In this document: one piece after another, positions 45,601-53,670 of the stretch
Layout: the number at the start of each line of letters is the position of its first letter
Numbering within the stretch: position 1 is the first letter of the stretch
Assembly: GCF_008001035.1 (NCBI RefSeq)
Contig: NZ_CP042856.1
Coordinates: forward strand, 930,001 to 994,000
Length of the DNA: 64,000 nt
Direction of reading: 5' to 3'
Source of the DNA: Salinibacterium sp. dk2585
Lineage (GTDB): Bacteria > Actinomycetota > Actinomycetes > Actinomycetales > Microbacteriaceae
Translations under genes and position numbers: made by a program
The notes under the pieces: generated by a model
Databases searched by the model: none
Told to the model about the DNA's origin: nothing
The model's input: only the letters and a program-made list of their open reading frames with translations

Positions 45601-48246
45601 CCCGACAGCGTCTCCATCCGGCCGGGGCGCCTCGCCCAGGTCGACCTCATGGCGAACGACTCCGACCCGCAGGGCGCACGCATCGAGGTGTCTGAGGAGC
45701 TGACCGACGTGCCAGAGGGCATCGAGGCCGAGGTGCTCGAGAATCGCTACCTCGTCATCAGGGCCCCGGAGGAGGAGCAGTCCTTCACGATCCGCTATGA
45801 GCTGAGCAACAACCGCGGCGGTTCGGCCATGAGCTATGTGCTCGTGCAGGTGACCCCGGATGCGCCGCTGCTGCCGCCGACGGCGCTCGACCTGCCCATC
45901 CTCACGAAGGACATCGCTGGCGAGGAGAGCATCACGGTCGATGTGCTCGACGGTTATGCCTTCAACCCGGCCGGCCCCAACGACGATCTCGTCGTGTCGG
46001 TCGAGGGACCCAACGCCGACTCGGCGACGCTCCTCGAGCGGAACGGGCAGATTCGGGTCACTCCCGGCGAGAAGCGCCAGGCGATCGCCTACCGCGTGAC
46101 GAATGAGGCAGACGAACTCAGCGCGCTCGCCTTCATCCTCGTGCCCGCCGCGGTCGAGGAGGGCTATGACGACCCGCCGTACATCGACCCCAACCTGCCC
46201 GTGCAGTACGTGTCGATGAACGAGACCCGCGAATGGGACCTCGCCGACATCGTCAAGGTGCCCTCTGGCCGCGACGCCTGGATTCCGGATGCCTCGACCG
46301 TCACCGCCATCCAGTCCAACGGCCAGTCGAGCTTCGTCGACAAGGACACCCTGCGGTTCACGCCCGCCCTCGACTACCGCGGGCCCGCCGCGATCAACTT
46401 CACGGTGACCGACGGGGCATCCCTCAACGACCCCAAGGGCATCACCGCGAACCTGACCCTCAACATCGTGGTCGGCGACCCGGAGTTCCGGGACATGCCG
46501 CCAGAGTTCACGACACCGAGCCCCCAGGTTGAGGTCGGCGAGGTGACGACGATCGACCTGCGCGCGTCGACGGCGCACCAGAACCCGCAGATCCTGCAGG
46601 AGGTCACCTACTCCGACATCACCGGCCAGCGTTCGGGGCTCGAGGCGAATCTGCGTGGCAGTGAACTGAGCCTCACCGTGCCGAGGAATACCCCGAAGGG
46701 GACGACCATGACCCTCGGGGTGACGCTGCGCTGGGACAAGTTCGAGGTGCCCGGCACGATCAACGTGACGGTCGTCGGCTCTACCAAGCCCCTCGCCGTC
46801 GCCGTCTCCGACACGCTCGAGATGAAACGTGGTGGGGGAGACGGGGGAGGATCGATCACCTCGCAGCCTCTCGCGAACGACGCCAACCCCTTCGCATCGA
46901 CCAACGAACCGCTCAAGATCGTGGATGCCCGGGTCTCCAACACGGGTGAACCCGCGACGATCTCCCACACCGGTACCTCGGTGAAGATCACGCCGTCACC
47001 GTCGCTCAAAAGCGGTGTCGTCGAGGTCATCTACACGGTCGAAGACGCGACAGAAGACCGCGACCGTCACGTCAACGGCACGATCACGCTCACGGTGAGC
47101 GACGTGCCCGACGAGGTGCAGAAGCCGACCGTGCCGACGCAGGGAGACGAGGGCACCGTGACGATCGGCTTCGCGGCTCCCGCGTCGAACGGCAAGCCCA
47201 TCACGAGCTATGAGGTCAGCGCTTCGCCGAACGCGTCGACGCCGAGCACCTGCGCGCCTCCGTCGTGCACCATCACGGGGCTCAACAACGGCACGAGCTA
47301 CACCTTCTCCGTGCGGGCGATCAACGAGCACGGTCCGGGCGCGTGGTCGACCCCCAGCAATCCCGTGATCCCCTATGGCACTCCTTCGACGCCGAGCGTC
47401 ACGATCTCCGTCGTCGACCAGTGGGCCCCCGGCGGCGCCGTCTCGGCGGCCTGGAACAACGTGACCCCGAATGGTGGAAGCGTGAACTACCGTTGGCAGC
47501 TGCTTCGAAACGGCAGCGCTGAGGGACGCCCGTGGAACGACACGGCCGGCACCTCGACGGGCTCCATCACGGGCCTCGCCGCGGGCAGCTACTCCGTGCA
47601 GGTCATCGCGACGAACTCGGGCGGCAAGTCCAGCCAGACCGGCACGTCGCCGGCAGGCACGCTCACGGCGCAGGGTTTGCCCCCTGCACCGGGTGGCCTG
47701 GGAGCTCGCGTATCCGATTCCGTGGCTCCGGGAAGCATCACGTGGCACTGGAACGCCGTGAGCGCGAGCCCCGGCGGACAGGCGAACCTGAGCTACGAGG
47801 TGAATTTCGGCAACGGATGGACCGGCGTCGGCACGCGCACCGAGTACACGAGGAACAACCTCTCCGAGGGCACCTACAGCCTGAGTGTGCGCGCCGTCAA
47901 CAAGGCGGGCGCGGGAGCACCAGCTGGCCCGGCGAACGGCCGGATTGATGCGCCGCCGCCACCGCCGAAGAACCCAACTGTGCACCTGGAACGCGGCAAC
48001 AAGGTCGGCGCAGGGGCGGCCGGGTGCACGGGCGGCAACTGCCACTTCTACGACGTCACCCTGTCGGACTTCCCCGGCGGCACGCACACGCTTGAGGTGC
48101 ACTGCAACAGCAATACGCCCTTCCGCACCTACACGTTCACCGGTAACCGTTATACGACGAGCCCGTCGGGCGCGTACTGCGGGGAGAACCGTGCCTGGGT
48201 CGTCGTCGACGGAGTCCGAAGCAACACAGTCGACTTCTTGCCCTAG
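42646..48246 (+). CDS. Giant membrane-anchored Ig-like/FN3 repeat surface protein
   Basis: About 1,866 residues from TTG 42646, chosen because it follows GGGGATGG and yields a short basic N-terminus plus one helix (TLVFAIIAGVPLAVAALHPG, about residues 13-33). Residues about 40-360 are beta-rich and may form a propeller. An acidic linker (PPEEEETEEIGDEKSAIQSF) is near 367-390. Then about eleven Ig-like/cadherin-like repeats of ~95 residues (395-1485), many starting PPVA-type and bearing DNDTDPDGD or similar Ca2+-type motifs. Three FN3 domains (about 1487-1770) and a four-Cys C-terminal domain follow. No LPXTG or C-terminal helix. Probably an adhesin-like or envelope-spanning protein exported and anchored by the N-terminal helix. 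Confidence 0.85.
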   Translation: MVRPRFATRTRKTVASTLVFAIIAGVPLAVAALHPGFPVSDVELASRDVWVTNGEQLMGGRLNRQIDELNGSVVASTSDFDVMQHGDTLFMHDPVAGRVESVDPASTQVTSAIEVPKGAEVAFGGEVLAILAPSGELWAIPAIGDLQFNQVSQPPIAELGTDSHVTVSREGIVLAVSSSQKTLYRLESIAELPVESEFPQMGEFQLTAVGDRAIAFDQTTNELVTDDGKVFDLGEEDGLRLQQVSAASDHALVATGRSLLRVNLGSGEVEEIAAGVETTVTSPQQVAAPVSLDGCAHGAWAGPGRYLLACDGEEPAPAQIDEPTSGSRLEFRVNRSVIALNDLDNGNVWLVDENMRLVNNWDDVTPPEEEETEEIGDEKSAIQSFEDTLAERTENNRPPTANDDDFGIRPGRTTILPLLDNDTDPDGDVLVISQYDQISESTGRIDPIDGSRALQFTPAPGFVGSVAINYTVDDGRGGTDTARVTLRVVPDESNEVPIEVRLGGVSVEANQEVKYNVLTNWRDPDGDDLFLIGASPKSGDLVRFTPDGIVTFTHRTSELGEKEVVFQVTDGRDAAVTGTLVVTVEPPGTLNPVGTPDFAETFVDETVELKPTDNDLSPSGAPLSLVAIEEPGGSTTARFSADTGTLSFSASSPGIHYVKYTVAAGATTSVGIVRINVLERPADDDLPPVAVKDVAYLRGEEPTTVSVLSNDVSPSGRVLAVQSVSVPAEYRAKGLVVELLASTSIRVTSPAALTTQASFTYTVSDGVSTASAGVSVVPVPALTKHQPPVADNDTARVRVGDIVTVEVLENDTHPDDSPMFLAPELISEPSAGIAFVSQNTVRFQAPREPGEYRADYRVLDPFGETAAATVIFTVVAEDEENNQDPEPRPLVARVLAGNAIRVDLPLNHIDPDGDSTQLLNFPRNPQLGTVTETGADYFYYESSPAASGTDVFSYEVYDAFGATGVGEIKIAVIPPPDELQDPTAVPDSVSIRPGRLAQVDLMANDSDPQGARIEVSEELTDVPEGIEAEVLENRYLVIRAPEEEQSFTIRYELSNNRGGSAMSYVLVQVTPDAPLLPPTALDLPILTKDIAGEESITVDVLDGYAFNPAGPNDDLVVSVEGPNADSATLLERNGQIRVTPGEKRQAIAYRVTNEADELSALAFILVPAAVEEGYDDPPYIDPNLPVQYVSMNETREWDLADIVKVPSGRDAWIPDASTVTAIQSNGQSSFVDKDTLRFTPALDYRGPAAINFTVTDGASLNDPKGITANLTLNIVVGDPEFRDMPPEFTTPSPQVEVGEVTTIDLRASTAHQNPQILQEVTYSDITGQRSGLEANLRGSELSLTVPRNTPKGTTMTLGVTLRWDKFEVPGTINVTVVGSTKPLAVAVSDTLEMKRGGGDGGGSITSQPLANDANPFASTNEPLKIVDARVSNTGEPATISHTGTSVKITPSPSLKSGVVEVIYTVEDATEDRDRHVNGTITLTVSDVPDEVQKPTVPTQGDEGTVTIGFAAPASNGKPITSYEVSASPNASTPSTCAPPSCTITGLNNGTSYTFSVRAINEHGPGAWSTPSNPVIPYGTPSTPSVTISVVDQWAPGGAVSAAWNNVTPNGGSVNYRWQLLRNGSAEGRPWNDTAGTSTGSITGLAAGSYSVQVIATNSGGKSSQTGTSPAGTLTAQGLPPAPGGLGARVSDSVAPGSITWHWNAVSASPGGQANLSYEVNFGNGWTGVGTRTEYTRNNLSEGTYSLSVRAVNKAGAGAPAGPANGRIDAPPPPPKNPTVHLERGNKVGAGAAGCTGGNCHFYDVTLSDFPGGTHTLEVHCNSNTPFRTYTFTGNRYTTSPSGAYCGENRAWVVVDGVRSNTVDFLP

Positions 48247-48280
48247 TCGATCGAGCCTTACCGAGATTGAGAGAAGACAA

Positions 48281-49249
48281 GTGCCAGTAACCCAGGAGCA
48301 GGCGACGTGGTTCGCGGATGCCTTCGACAAGCTGATCGCCAACGTGGACAAGGCGATCATGGGCAAGGATCACGTGATCCGTCTCGTCCTGACGGCGCTG
48401 GTAAGCGACGGCCATGTGCTGCTCGAGGACTATCCCGGTACGGGCAAGACCGTTCTGGCCAAGGCCCTCGCGAACACGCTCGACGGCACCACCTCGCGCA
48501 TCCAGTTCACCCCTGACCTGCTGCCGTCCGACGTGAGCGGCGTGCAGATCTTCGACCAGTCGAAGGGCCGCTTCGAGTTCCACAAGGGCCCGATCTTCGC
48601 GTCGATCGTGCTCGCGGATGAGATCAACCGCGCGAGCCCCAAGACGCAGAGTGCGCTCCTCGAGGTCATGGAGGAGGGCATCGTCACGATCGACGGGGAG
48701 GGGCACCCGGTCGGCGCGCCGTTCCTCGTGATCGCGACGCAGAACCCCGTGGAGCAGGCCGGCACCTACAAGCTGCCCGAGGCGCAGCTCGACCGCTTCC
48801 TCATCAAAACAACCCTCGGCTACCCCGACCGGGCAACCTCGGTTGCCCTGCTCATGGATTCGGCAACCAGGGCGCGCGCATCCCTCGTGTCGCCCATCAT
48901 CAAGCCCGAGTCGATCGTCGCCATGACGGCGCTCGCGAACGAGGTGCACGTCGATGAGTCGGTCATGGCCTATCTGAGCGACATCGTCGAGGCGACCCGT
49001 ACCGACCGTGACGTGATCCTCGGTGTCAGCATGCGTGGGGCGATGGCCCTCGCCCGGGCAATCAAGACCTGGGCGATCAGCAACGGCCGAACCTACGCGA
49101 CGCCGGATGACGTGCGCGACCTTGCGGTTCCCGTGCTCGCGCACCGTGTCATCCTCGACCCGGAGTCGGAGTTCGCGGGGGTCAAGGCCGAGGCGGTCAT
49201 CGAGCGGATCCTCGTGGGCATCGAGCCGCCCGCCTATCGCGCAGCGTGA
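48281..49249 (+). CDS. MoxR-family AAA+ ATPase
   Basis: A 322-residue MoxR-type AAA+ protein. Walker A is GTGKT at residues 53-57 (DYPGTGKTVLAKALA), Walker B LADEINRASPKTQSALLEVMEE near 110-130, sensor-type IATQNPVEQAGTYKLPEAQLDRF near 150-170, and GVSMRGAMALARAIKTWA near 250. MoxR ATPases act as chaperone-like assembly or maturation factors, usually with DUF58 and transglutaminase-fold partners, as here. GTG 48281 has GAGAGAAG upstream. It overlaps the DUF58 gene by 4 bp. Confidence 0.93.
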   Translation: MPVTQEQATWFADAFDKLIANVDKAIMGKDHVIRLVLTALVSDGHVLLEDYPGTGKTVLAKALANTLDGTTSRIQFTPDLLPSDVSGVQIFDQSKGRFEFHKGPIFASIVLADEINRASPKTQSALLEVMEEGIVTIDGEGHPVGAPFLVIATQNPVEQAGTYKLPEAQLDRFLIKTTLGYPDRATSVALLMDSATRARASLVSPIIKPESIVAMTALANEVHVDESVMAYLSDIVEATRTDRDVILGVSMRGAMALARAIKTWAISNGRTYATPDDVRDLAVPVLAHRVILDPESEFAGVKAEAVIERILVGIEPPAYRAA

Positions 49250-50493
49250 ATCGAGTGCTCGTCAAGGCCCGGCGCCTCTGGCGCGCGGTGGTTGCCGTCA
49301 TGGCGCCCATCGTGCGCGCCGTATGGCGTTTCCTCGGGCCCATTCTCGGTGTCGTGACCTCCGCGGGGTGGATCGTGCTGGGACTCGCCATCCTCGCCCT
49401 CGTGCTGAGCGCGACCTTCGGATGGCAGGAGTTCACATTCCTCGGCACCGTCCTGCTCGCAGCGCTCCTTGTGAGCACCTTCTTCCTCTTCGGTCGGGCG
49501 TCCTACGGCGTGCACATCGAGCTGAACCCGCGGCGCGTGGTCGTGGGGCAGCGGGCGATGGGGAGGATGCTCGTCACCAATACGGGCACGAAGAATCTGC
49601 CGGCGACGCGCATGGAGCTTCCGGTCGGTCGCGGTGTCGCGGAGTTCCAGCTGCCCGCAATGCAGCCGCGCGAGGAGCATGAGGAACTGTTCGCCGTGCC
49701 GACCCATAAGCGCGCCGTGATCGTTGCGGGACCGGCCGAGTCGGTGAAGGGTGACCAGCTCGGACTTATGCGTCGCGCACTGCGCTGGGCCGACCCGGTC
49801 GACCTCTTCGTGCATCCGAGGACCGTGCGACTTGCCCCGACGGCGGCCGGCCTCGTGCGTGACCTGGAAGGCCAGGTCTCCAAGAAGATCACGAGCAACG
49901 ACATCGCGTTCCACGCGCTGCGGCCCTATGTGCCGGGGGATGATCGACGCTACGTGCACTGGCGCACCTCCGCGCGCATCGGCCAACTCATGGTGCGCCA
50001 GTTCGAGGAGACCAGGCGTTCCCAGCTGACCATGATCCACGCGACCCGGCGCGACCTCTTCGCCTCGGAGGAGGAGTTCGAGCTTGCGGTGTCGGTCACG
50101 GCGTCGATCGCCTCACAGGTCATCGCCGATGGCACGCAGATGGATGTCGTGAGTGAGTCCGGTGTCTGGCGCACGCAGACCGTCACGAGCATGCTCGACT
50201 CGTCGAGTCGCATCGAACCGGTCGGCGAGATGTTCGAGACCATGCGCGACTTCGCGCGGCAGATGACCAAGCGGCTCCCCGCACCCAGTGTCGTCATGAT
50301 CGTCGCGGGCTCGCGCATGACCACGGCGGACTTCCGCAGCATCCAGTCACTCTTCGGCAGCGACACGAGCCAGGTCGCCTTCCGCGTCGAGGTGGGCGCG
50401 GAACCGAAGTTCGCGGCCGTCGCGGGACTCACGCTGATCACGATCGGTGACCTCGACGACCTGCCGAAGATCGTGAGGGGGATGACGCCATGA
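49246..50493 (+). CDS. DUF58 domain membrane protein
   Basis: A 415-residue protein with two or three N-terminal helices (about residues 35-85) and the DUF58 core at about 220-260: ALRPYVPGDDRRYVHWRTSA, then GQLMVRQFEETR. C-terminal part resembles a von Willebrand A-like fold. DUF58 proteins are constant partners of MoxR ATPases, probably in a membrane complex. It overlaps moxR and the next gene by 4 bp each (GTGA, ATGA). Confidence 0.92.
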   Translation: MNRVLVKARRLWRAVVAVMAPIVRAVWRFLGPILGVVTSAGWIVLGLAILALVLSATFGWQEFTFLGTVLLAALLVSTFFLFGRASYGVHIELNPRRVVVGQRAMGRMLVTNTGTKNLPATRMELPVGRGVAEFQLPAMQPREEHEELFAVPTHKRAVIVAGPAESVKGDQLGLMRRALRWADPVDLFVHPRTVRLAPTAAGLVRDLEGQVSKKITSNDIAFHALRPYVPGDDRRYVHWRTSARIGQLMVRQFEETRRSQLTMIHATRRDLFASEEEFELAVSVTASIASQVIADGTQMDVVSESGVWRTQTVTSMLDSSSRIEPVGEMFETMRDFARQMTKRLPAPSVVMIVAGSRMTTADFRSIQSLFGSDTSQVAFRVEVGAEPKFAAVAGLTLITIGDLDDLPKIVRGMTP

Positions 50494-52841
50494 CGACGCA
50501 GACCCCGAACGACCGGAAAGGGCTGCGGATGCCGAGCCCCCGCACCTGGTTCGACATTGCCGTGCTCGTCGTGCTCATGGCGCTCGGACTCATGGGCTTC
50601 GAGCCCTCATTCGGCAGCTACAACTTCCTCCTGCCGGCGATCGGTGGGCTCGTGCTCGGCACAGCGACCGCGATCGGCACCTCACTCTTCAGGCTCGGGT
50701 TGATCCCGACGACGCTGGTCGCACTCGCCGCCTACTTCCTCGTCGCATCGCCCCTCACAGTGCCGCAGCAGTCGATCCTCGGCGTGCTGCCGAGCCTCCA
50801 GTCGCTCGGCAGCGTCGCCGTCGGCTCGGTCTACGGCTGGGCAGACATCCTCACGCTCGCGACCCCCGTCGGTGCACCGCAGTACATTGCCGTCGTCCCC
50901 TACGCGGCCACCTGGATCGTCTCGATCGTCTCCGTGACGCTCGCCTGCCGGTGGCTCGCGTCCCGGCCTCGCACCCCCTGGCGGTTCGCGATTGCGCTCA
51001 TCGGCCCGCTCGCGCTCTACCTCGCGAGCATCCTGATCGGCACCGAACAACCCTTCCAGGCCGGCGCCCGCGGTGCGGTCTTCGCGACGCTCGCCCTCAT
51101 CTGGCTCGGCTGGCGGCGCGAGGGGAGCGCGAGCGTCGCGGCCGAGGGAGCGGCGCGGTTGCGCAAGCGCAAGCTCGCCGGCACGGCTGTCGTCGTCGGC
51201 GCCGCGATCCTGCTCGGCGGCGGCGCGGGGTTCTGGATCGCCCCGCCCAACGACCAGCGCTTCGTGCTCCGGGAGGAGATTGAACCGCCCTTCGATCCGC
51301 TCGAGTATCCGAGTCCGCTCTCCGGCTACCGGCACTACACCAAGCAGGTCACCGACGATGTCATGTTCACGGTCGAAGGCCTGCAGCAGGGTGACCGCAT
51401 CCGCTTGGCCACCATGGATTCCTTCACGGGCAAGCTGTGGAACGTCACGGGCCCCGACACCGCGACCGATGGCTCGGGTGCCTTCCAGCTCGTGGGTCGC
51501 ACGCTGCCGCAACAGCGCTTCGTAACCCCCGACAAGCGCCGCGACGTGGTCTTCACGATGGCCGGCTACGACGATGTGTGGATGCCGAGCCTCGGCTACG
51601 CAGACGACCTCGAGTTCATCGGCGGCGACGCCGTCGAGGAACGCGACAACCTGCGCTACAACGCGGCGACCGGCACGGCGGTGTTGACCTCCGGTCTCGG
51701 CGCAGGGGACTCGTACCGCATCGATGCGACGGTGCAGCAGCCCCTCTCGGCAGAGGAGTTGCGAGACATCGGAGCGGCCTCCGTGGAGCTGCCGCCCGTG
51801 CTGGGCGTGCCCGATGTCGTCACGACGAAGGCGCAGGAGTTCGCCGCATCGGCGACGACGCCCGCCCAGCAGCTCGAAGCCATCCGCTCGGCGCTCGCCC
51901 TGCAGGGCTTCCTGAGCCACGGCCGCGCTTCGGACACGGTGCCGTCGCGGGCCGGGCACGGTGCCGACCGCATCACCGAACTGCTGGAACGAAACCAAAT
52001 GGTCGGTGACGAGGAGCAGTACGCCTCCGCCTTCGCGCTCATGGCGCGCAGTTTCGGCTATCCGGCCCGCGTCGTGATGGGCTTCGCGCCGGAGGTCACG
52101 GGCGACGAGGGCCAGATCGAGGTGACGGGCGACGACGTCTCAGCCTGGGTCGAGGTCGCGTTCGATGGCATCGGGTGGGTCTCCTTCGACCCCACGCCGG
52201 AGGAGACCGACATCCCGCAGGACCAGACGCCGAAGCCGCGCAGTGAGCCGCAGCCGCAGGTGCGCCAGCCTCCCCGCATGGACAACGACGACGAGGATCT
52301 GCTCTCGCCCGTCGAGTTGGAGGAGAGCGACGAGGAAGACGATGAGCTTCCCTTCGAGCTGCCCGGCTGGGTCTACGTGCTCGCGGTGAGCCTGCTCGTC
52401 CCCGCCATGATCGTCTTCGTGCCCATGCTGATCGTCGCCCTGATCAAGGCGAGGCGCATGCGGCGTCGACGTTCCGCGACAGCGCCGCATGACCGCGTGG
52501 CTGGCGCGTGGGACGAGATGATCGACCGCTTCTCGGAGCTCGGTTTCTCGGTGCCGCGGGCGAGCACGCGCCTGCGGATCGCGGAGGCGCTCGAACGGCA
52601 GGCACCGACGGAGCAGCCACTCAAGCTCAGGCAGCTCGCCGTCGCGACCGACGCCGCAGTGTTCTCCGGCGTCGAGGTCGAGCCGGAGCGCTCCGAGCGC
52701 ACCTGGAACGAGGCAGAAGCCGCCGTCGCGGCCATGCGCGCCGGAGTCTCACGGATGCGCCGCTTCCTGAGTCGATACCGCGTCAGGTCGGCGCGTGACT
52801 GGGCGAAGAGGATGGCGGATGGCGGCACCGAGCGGCGGTGA
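50490..52841 (+). CDS. Transglutaminase-fold (TgpA-like) membrane protein, catalytic residues replaced
   Basis: A 783-residue TgpA-type protein: N-terminal multi-helix region (about 20-205), another helix near 225-245, an extracytoplasmic transglutaminase-like domain (about 250-610) and a helix near 625-650 with a cytoplasmic tail. In the core the canonical Cys is Glu508 (VGDEEQYASAFALMARSFG), the His is Ser551 (VSAWVEV), and only Asp567 (FDPTP) remains. The fold therefore looks conserved without protease/transglutaminase chemistry. The linker carries an acidic stretch (EESDEEDDELPFELP). Partner of MoxR and DUF58; overlaps both neighbours. Confidence 0.9.
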   Translation: MTTQTPNDRKGLRMPSPRTWFDIAVLVVLMALGLMGFEPSFGSYNFLLPAIGGLVLGTATAIGTSLFRLGLIPTTLVALAAYFLVASPLTVPQQSILGVLPSLQSLGSVAVGSVYGWADILTLATPVGAPQYIAVVPYAATWIVSIVSVTLACRWLASRPRTPWRFAIALIGPLALYLASILIGTEQPFQAGARGAVFATLALIWLGWRREGSASVAAEGAARLRKRKLAGTAVVVGAAILLGGGAGFWIAPPNDQRFVLREEIEPPFDPLEYPSPLSGYRHYTKQVTDDVMFTVEGLQQGDRIRLATMDSFTGKLWNVTGPDTATDGSGAFQLVGRTLPQQRFVTPDKRRDVVFTMAGYDDVWMPSLGYADDLEFIGGDAVEERDNLRYNAATGTAVLTSGLGAGDSYRIDATVQQPLSAEELRDIGAASVELPPVLGVPDVVTTKAQEFAASATTPAQQLEAIRSALALQGFLSHGRASDTVPSRAGHGADRITELLERNQMVGDEEQYASAFALMARSFGYPARVVMGFAPEVTGDEGQIEVTGDDVSAWVEVAFDGIGWVSFDPTPEETDIPQDQTPKPRSEPQPQVRQPPRMDNDDEDLLSPVELEESDEEDDELPFELPGWVYVLAVSLLVPAMIVFVPMLIVALIKARRMRRRRSATAPHDRVAGAWDEMIDRFSELGFSVPRASTRLRIAEALERQAPTEQPLKLRQLAVATDAAVFSGVEVEPERSERTWNEAEAAVAAMRAGVSRMRRFLSRYRVRSARDWAKRMADGGTERR

Positions 52842-52903
52842 GCGCTCGGCAGCCGCCTGCCGCGGGTGCATTAGCATGGCTCCGTTACCCGGAGGGAGAT
52901 GCT

Positions 52904-53578
52904 GTGGCGAGCGAGCACGATGAGCCGGCTGTCGCGCCTCCGCCCCCGGGGGCGCCCGAGGCTGTCACGCCCACGCCCACGCCCGCAGCTCCCGTGACCA
53001 ACGAGTCGGACTTCATCAGCCTTCCCCCCGGGATGGCGGACTTCGACTCGGGCACCTACCGCATCCAGGCGCGCAGGCCCGAGCCCCCCGTCGCCGAACG
53101 GCCGCCTGTGTTCGTGCCGACCATCGTGCCGGGGCTTCCCGTCACCCCACTGACAGCCGTGACGGCGGAGCCTGTCGACGAGGTGACCCGGGTGACAGCC
53201 GCGCCGCTCGACGACGCGACCCGTGTCGTGCAGAGTCGCCGAGCCGCGTGGACCTTGACGCTCCCGGCAGGCGAGAGCAGGGAACTCCGCGCTGGGGTGC
53301 TGCTGCTCGGGCGGGGCCCCGCAGCATCCGCAGCGTGGCCGGGCGCCGGGGTGCTGCCGCTCGACGACCCGCGGAAGTCAGTCTCCAAGACCCACGCGGC
53401 GCTCGAACTCGACGGCGCAGGCACGCTCAAGGTGCACGACCTCGATTCCACGAACGGCGTGTGGCTGAGCTACGCCAACGGCGACGAGGTGGATGTCGTT
53501 CCGGGCTCCCCGGGAATTGTCGAGGACGGCGCGGTGCTACATCTCGGAGAGTTCGGGATTCGCCTGCAGCGACGCTGA
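52904..53578 (+). CDS. FHA-domain protein
   Basis: A 224-residue protein. The first ~115 residues are Pro/Ala/Thr-rich and disordered, with many Thr (TAVTAEPVDEVTRVTAAPLD, then DATRV) that could be kinase sites. The FHA domain is about 125-224: LLLGRGPAAS, SVSKTHAALEL and DLDSTNGVWLSY. It closes the kinase-surface protein cluster and links it to the MoxR part. GTG 52904 has GGAGGGAG 5 nt upstream and is preferred; a GTG at 52838 overlapping the previous stop is the alternative. Confidence 0.85.
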   Translation: MASEHDEPAVAPPPPGAPEAVTPTPTPAAPVTNESDFISLPPGMADFDSGTYRIQARRPEPPVAERPPVFVPTIVPGLPVTPLTAVTAEPVDEVTRVTAAPLDDATRVVQSRRAAWTLTLPAGESRELRAGVLLLGRGPAASAAWPGAGVLPLDDPRKSVSKTHAALELDGAGTLKVHDLDSTNGVWLSYANGDEVDVVPGSPGIVEDGAVLHLGEFGIRLQRR

Positions 53579-53605
53579 CTCCGCACGCTCGGAGCATGGC
53601 CGACG

Positions 53606-53611
53606 TAGAAT
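53606..53611 (+). promoter_or_regulatory. Candidate -10 box for the leuCD-murA operon
   Basis: TAGAAT, 65 bp before the leuC start, at the beginning of a gap with no gene (53579-53670). No strong -35. Confidence 0.4.
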
Positions 53612-53670
53612 GTCGAGATTGGGCGCGTGCGATCTCGCGCGCTCGCGAAACGTAGAAGGAAGGCACCACT

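Noticed and set aside
45472-46968. 498-codon minus-strand open frame inside the giant surface gene
   Set aside because: Low-complexity composition (His/Arg/Asp/Gly), no start signal, lies fully inside a clear Ig-repeat gene; shadow frame.
53579-53670. T-box or leucine attenuator before leuC
   Set aside because: The 92-nt gap has no T-box motif, no leucine-rich leader ORF and no terminator/antiterminator pair; only a -10-like box and a ribosome binding site.
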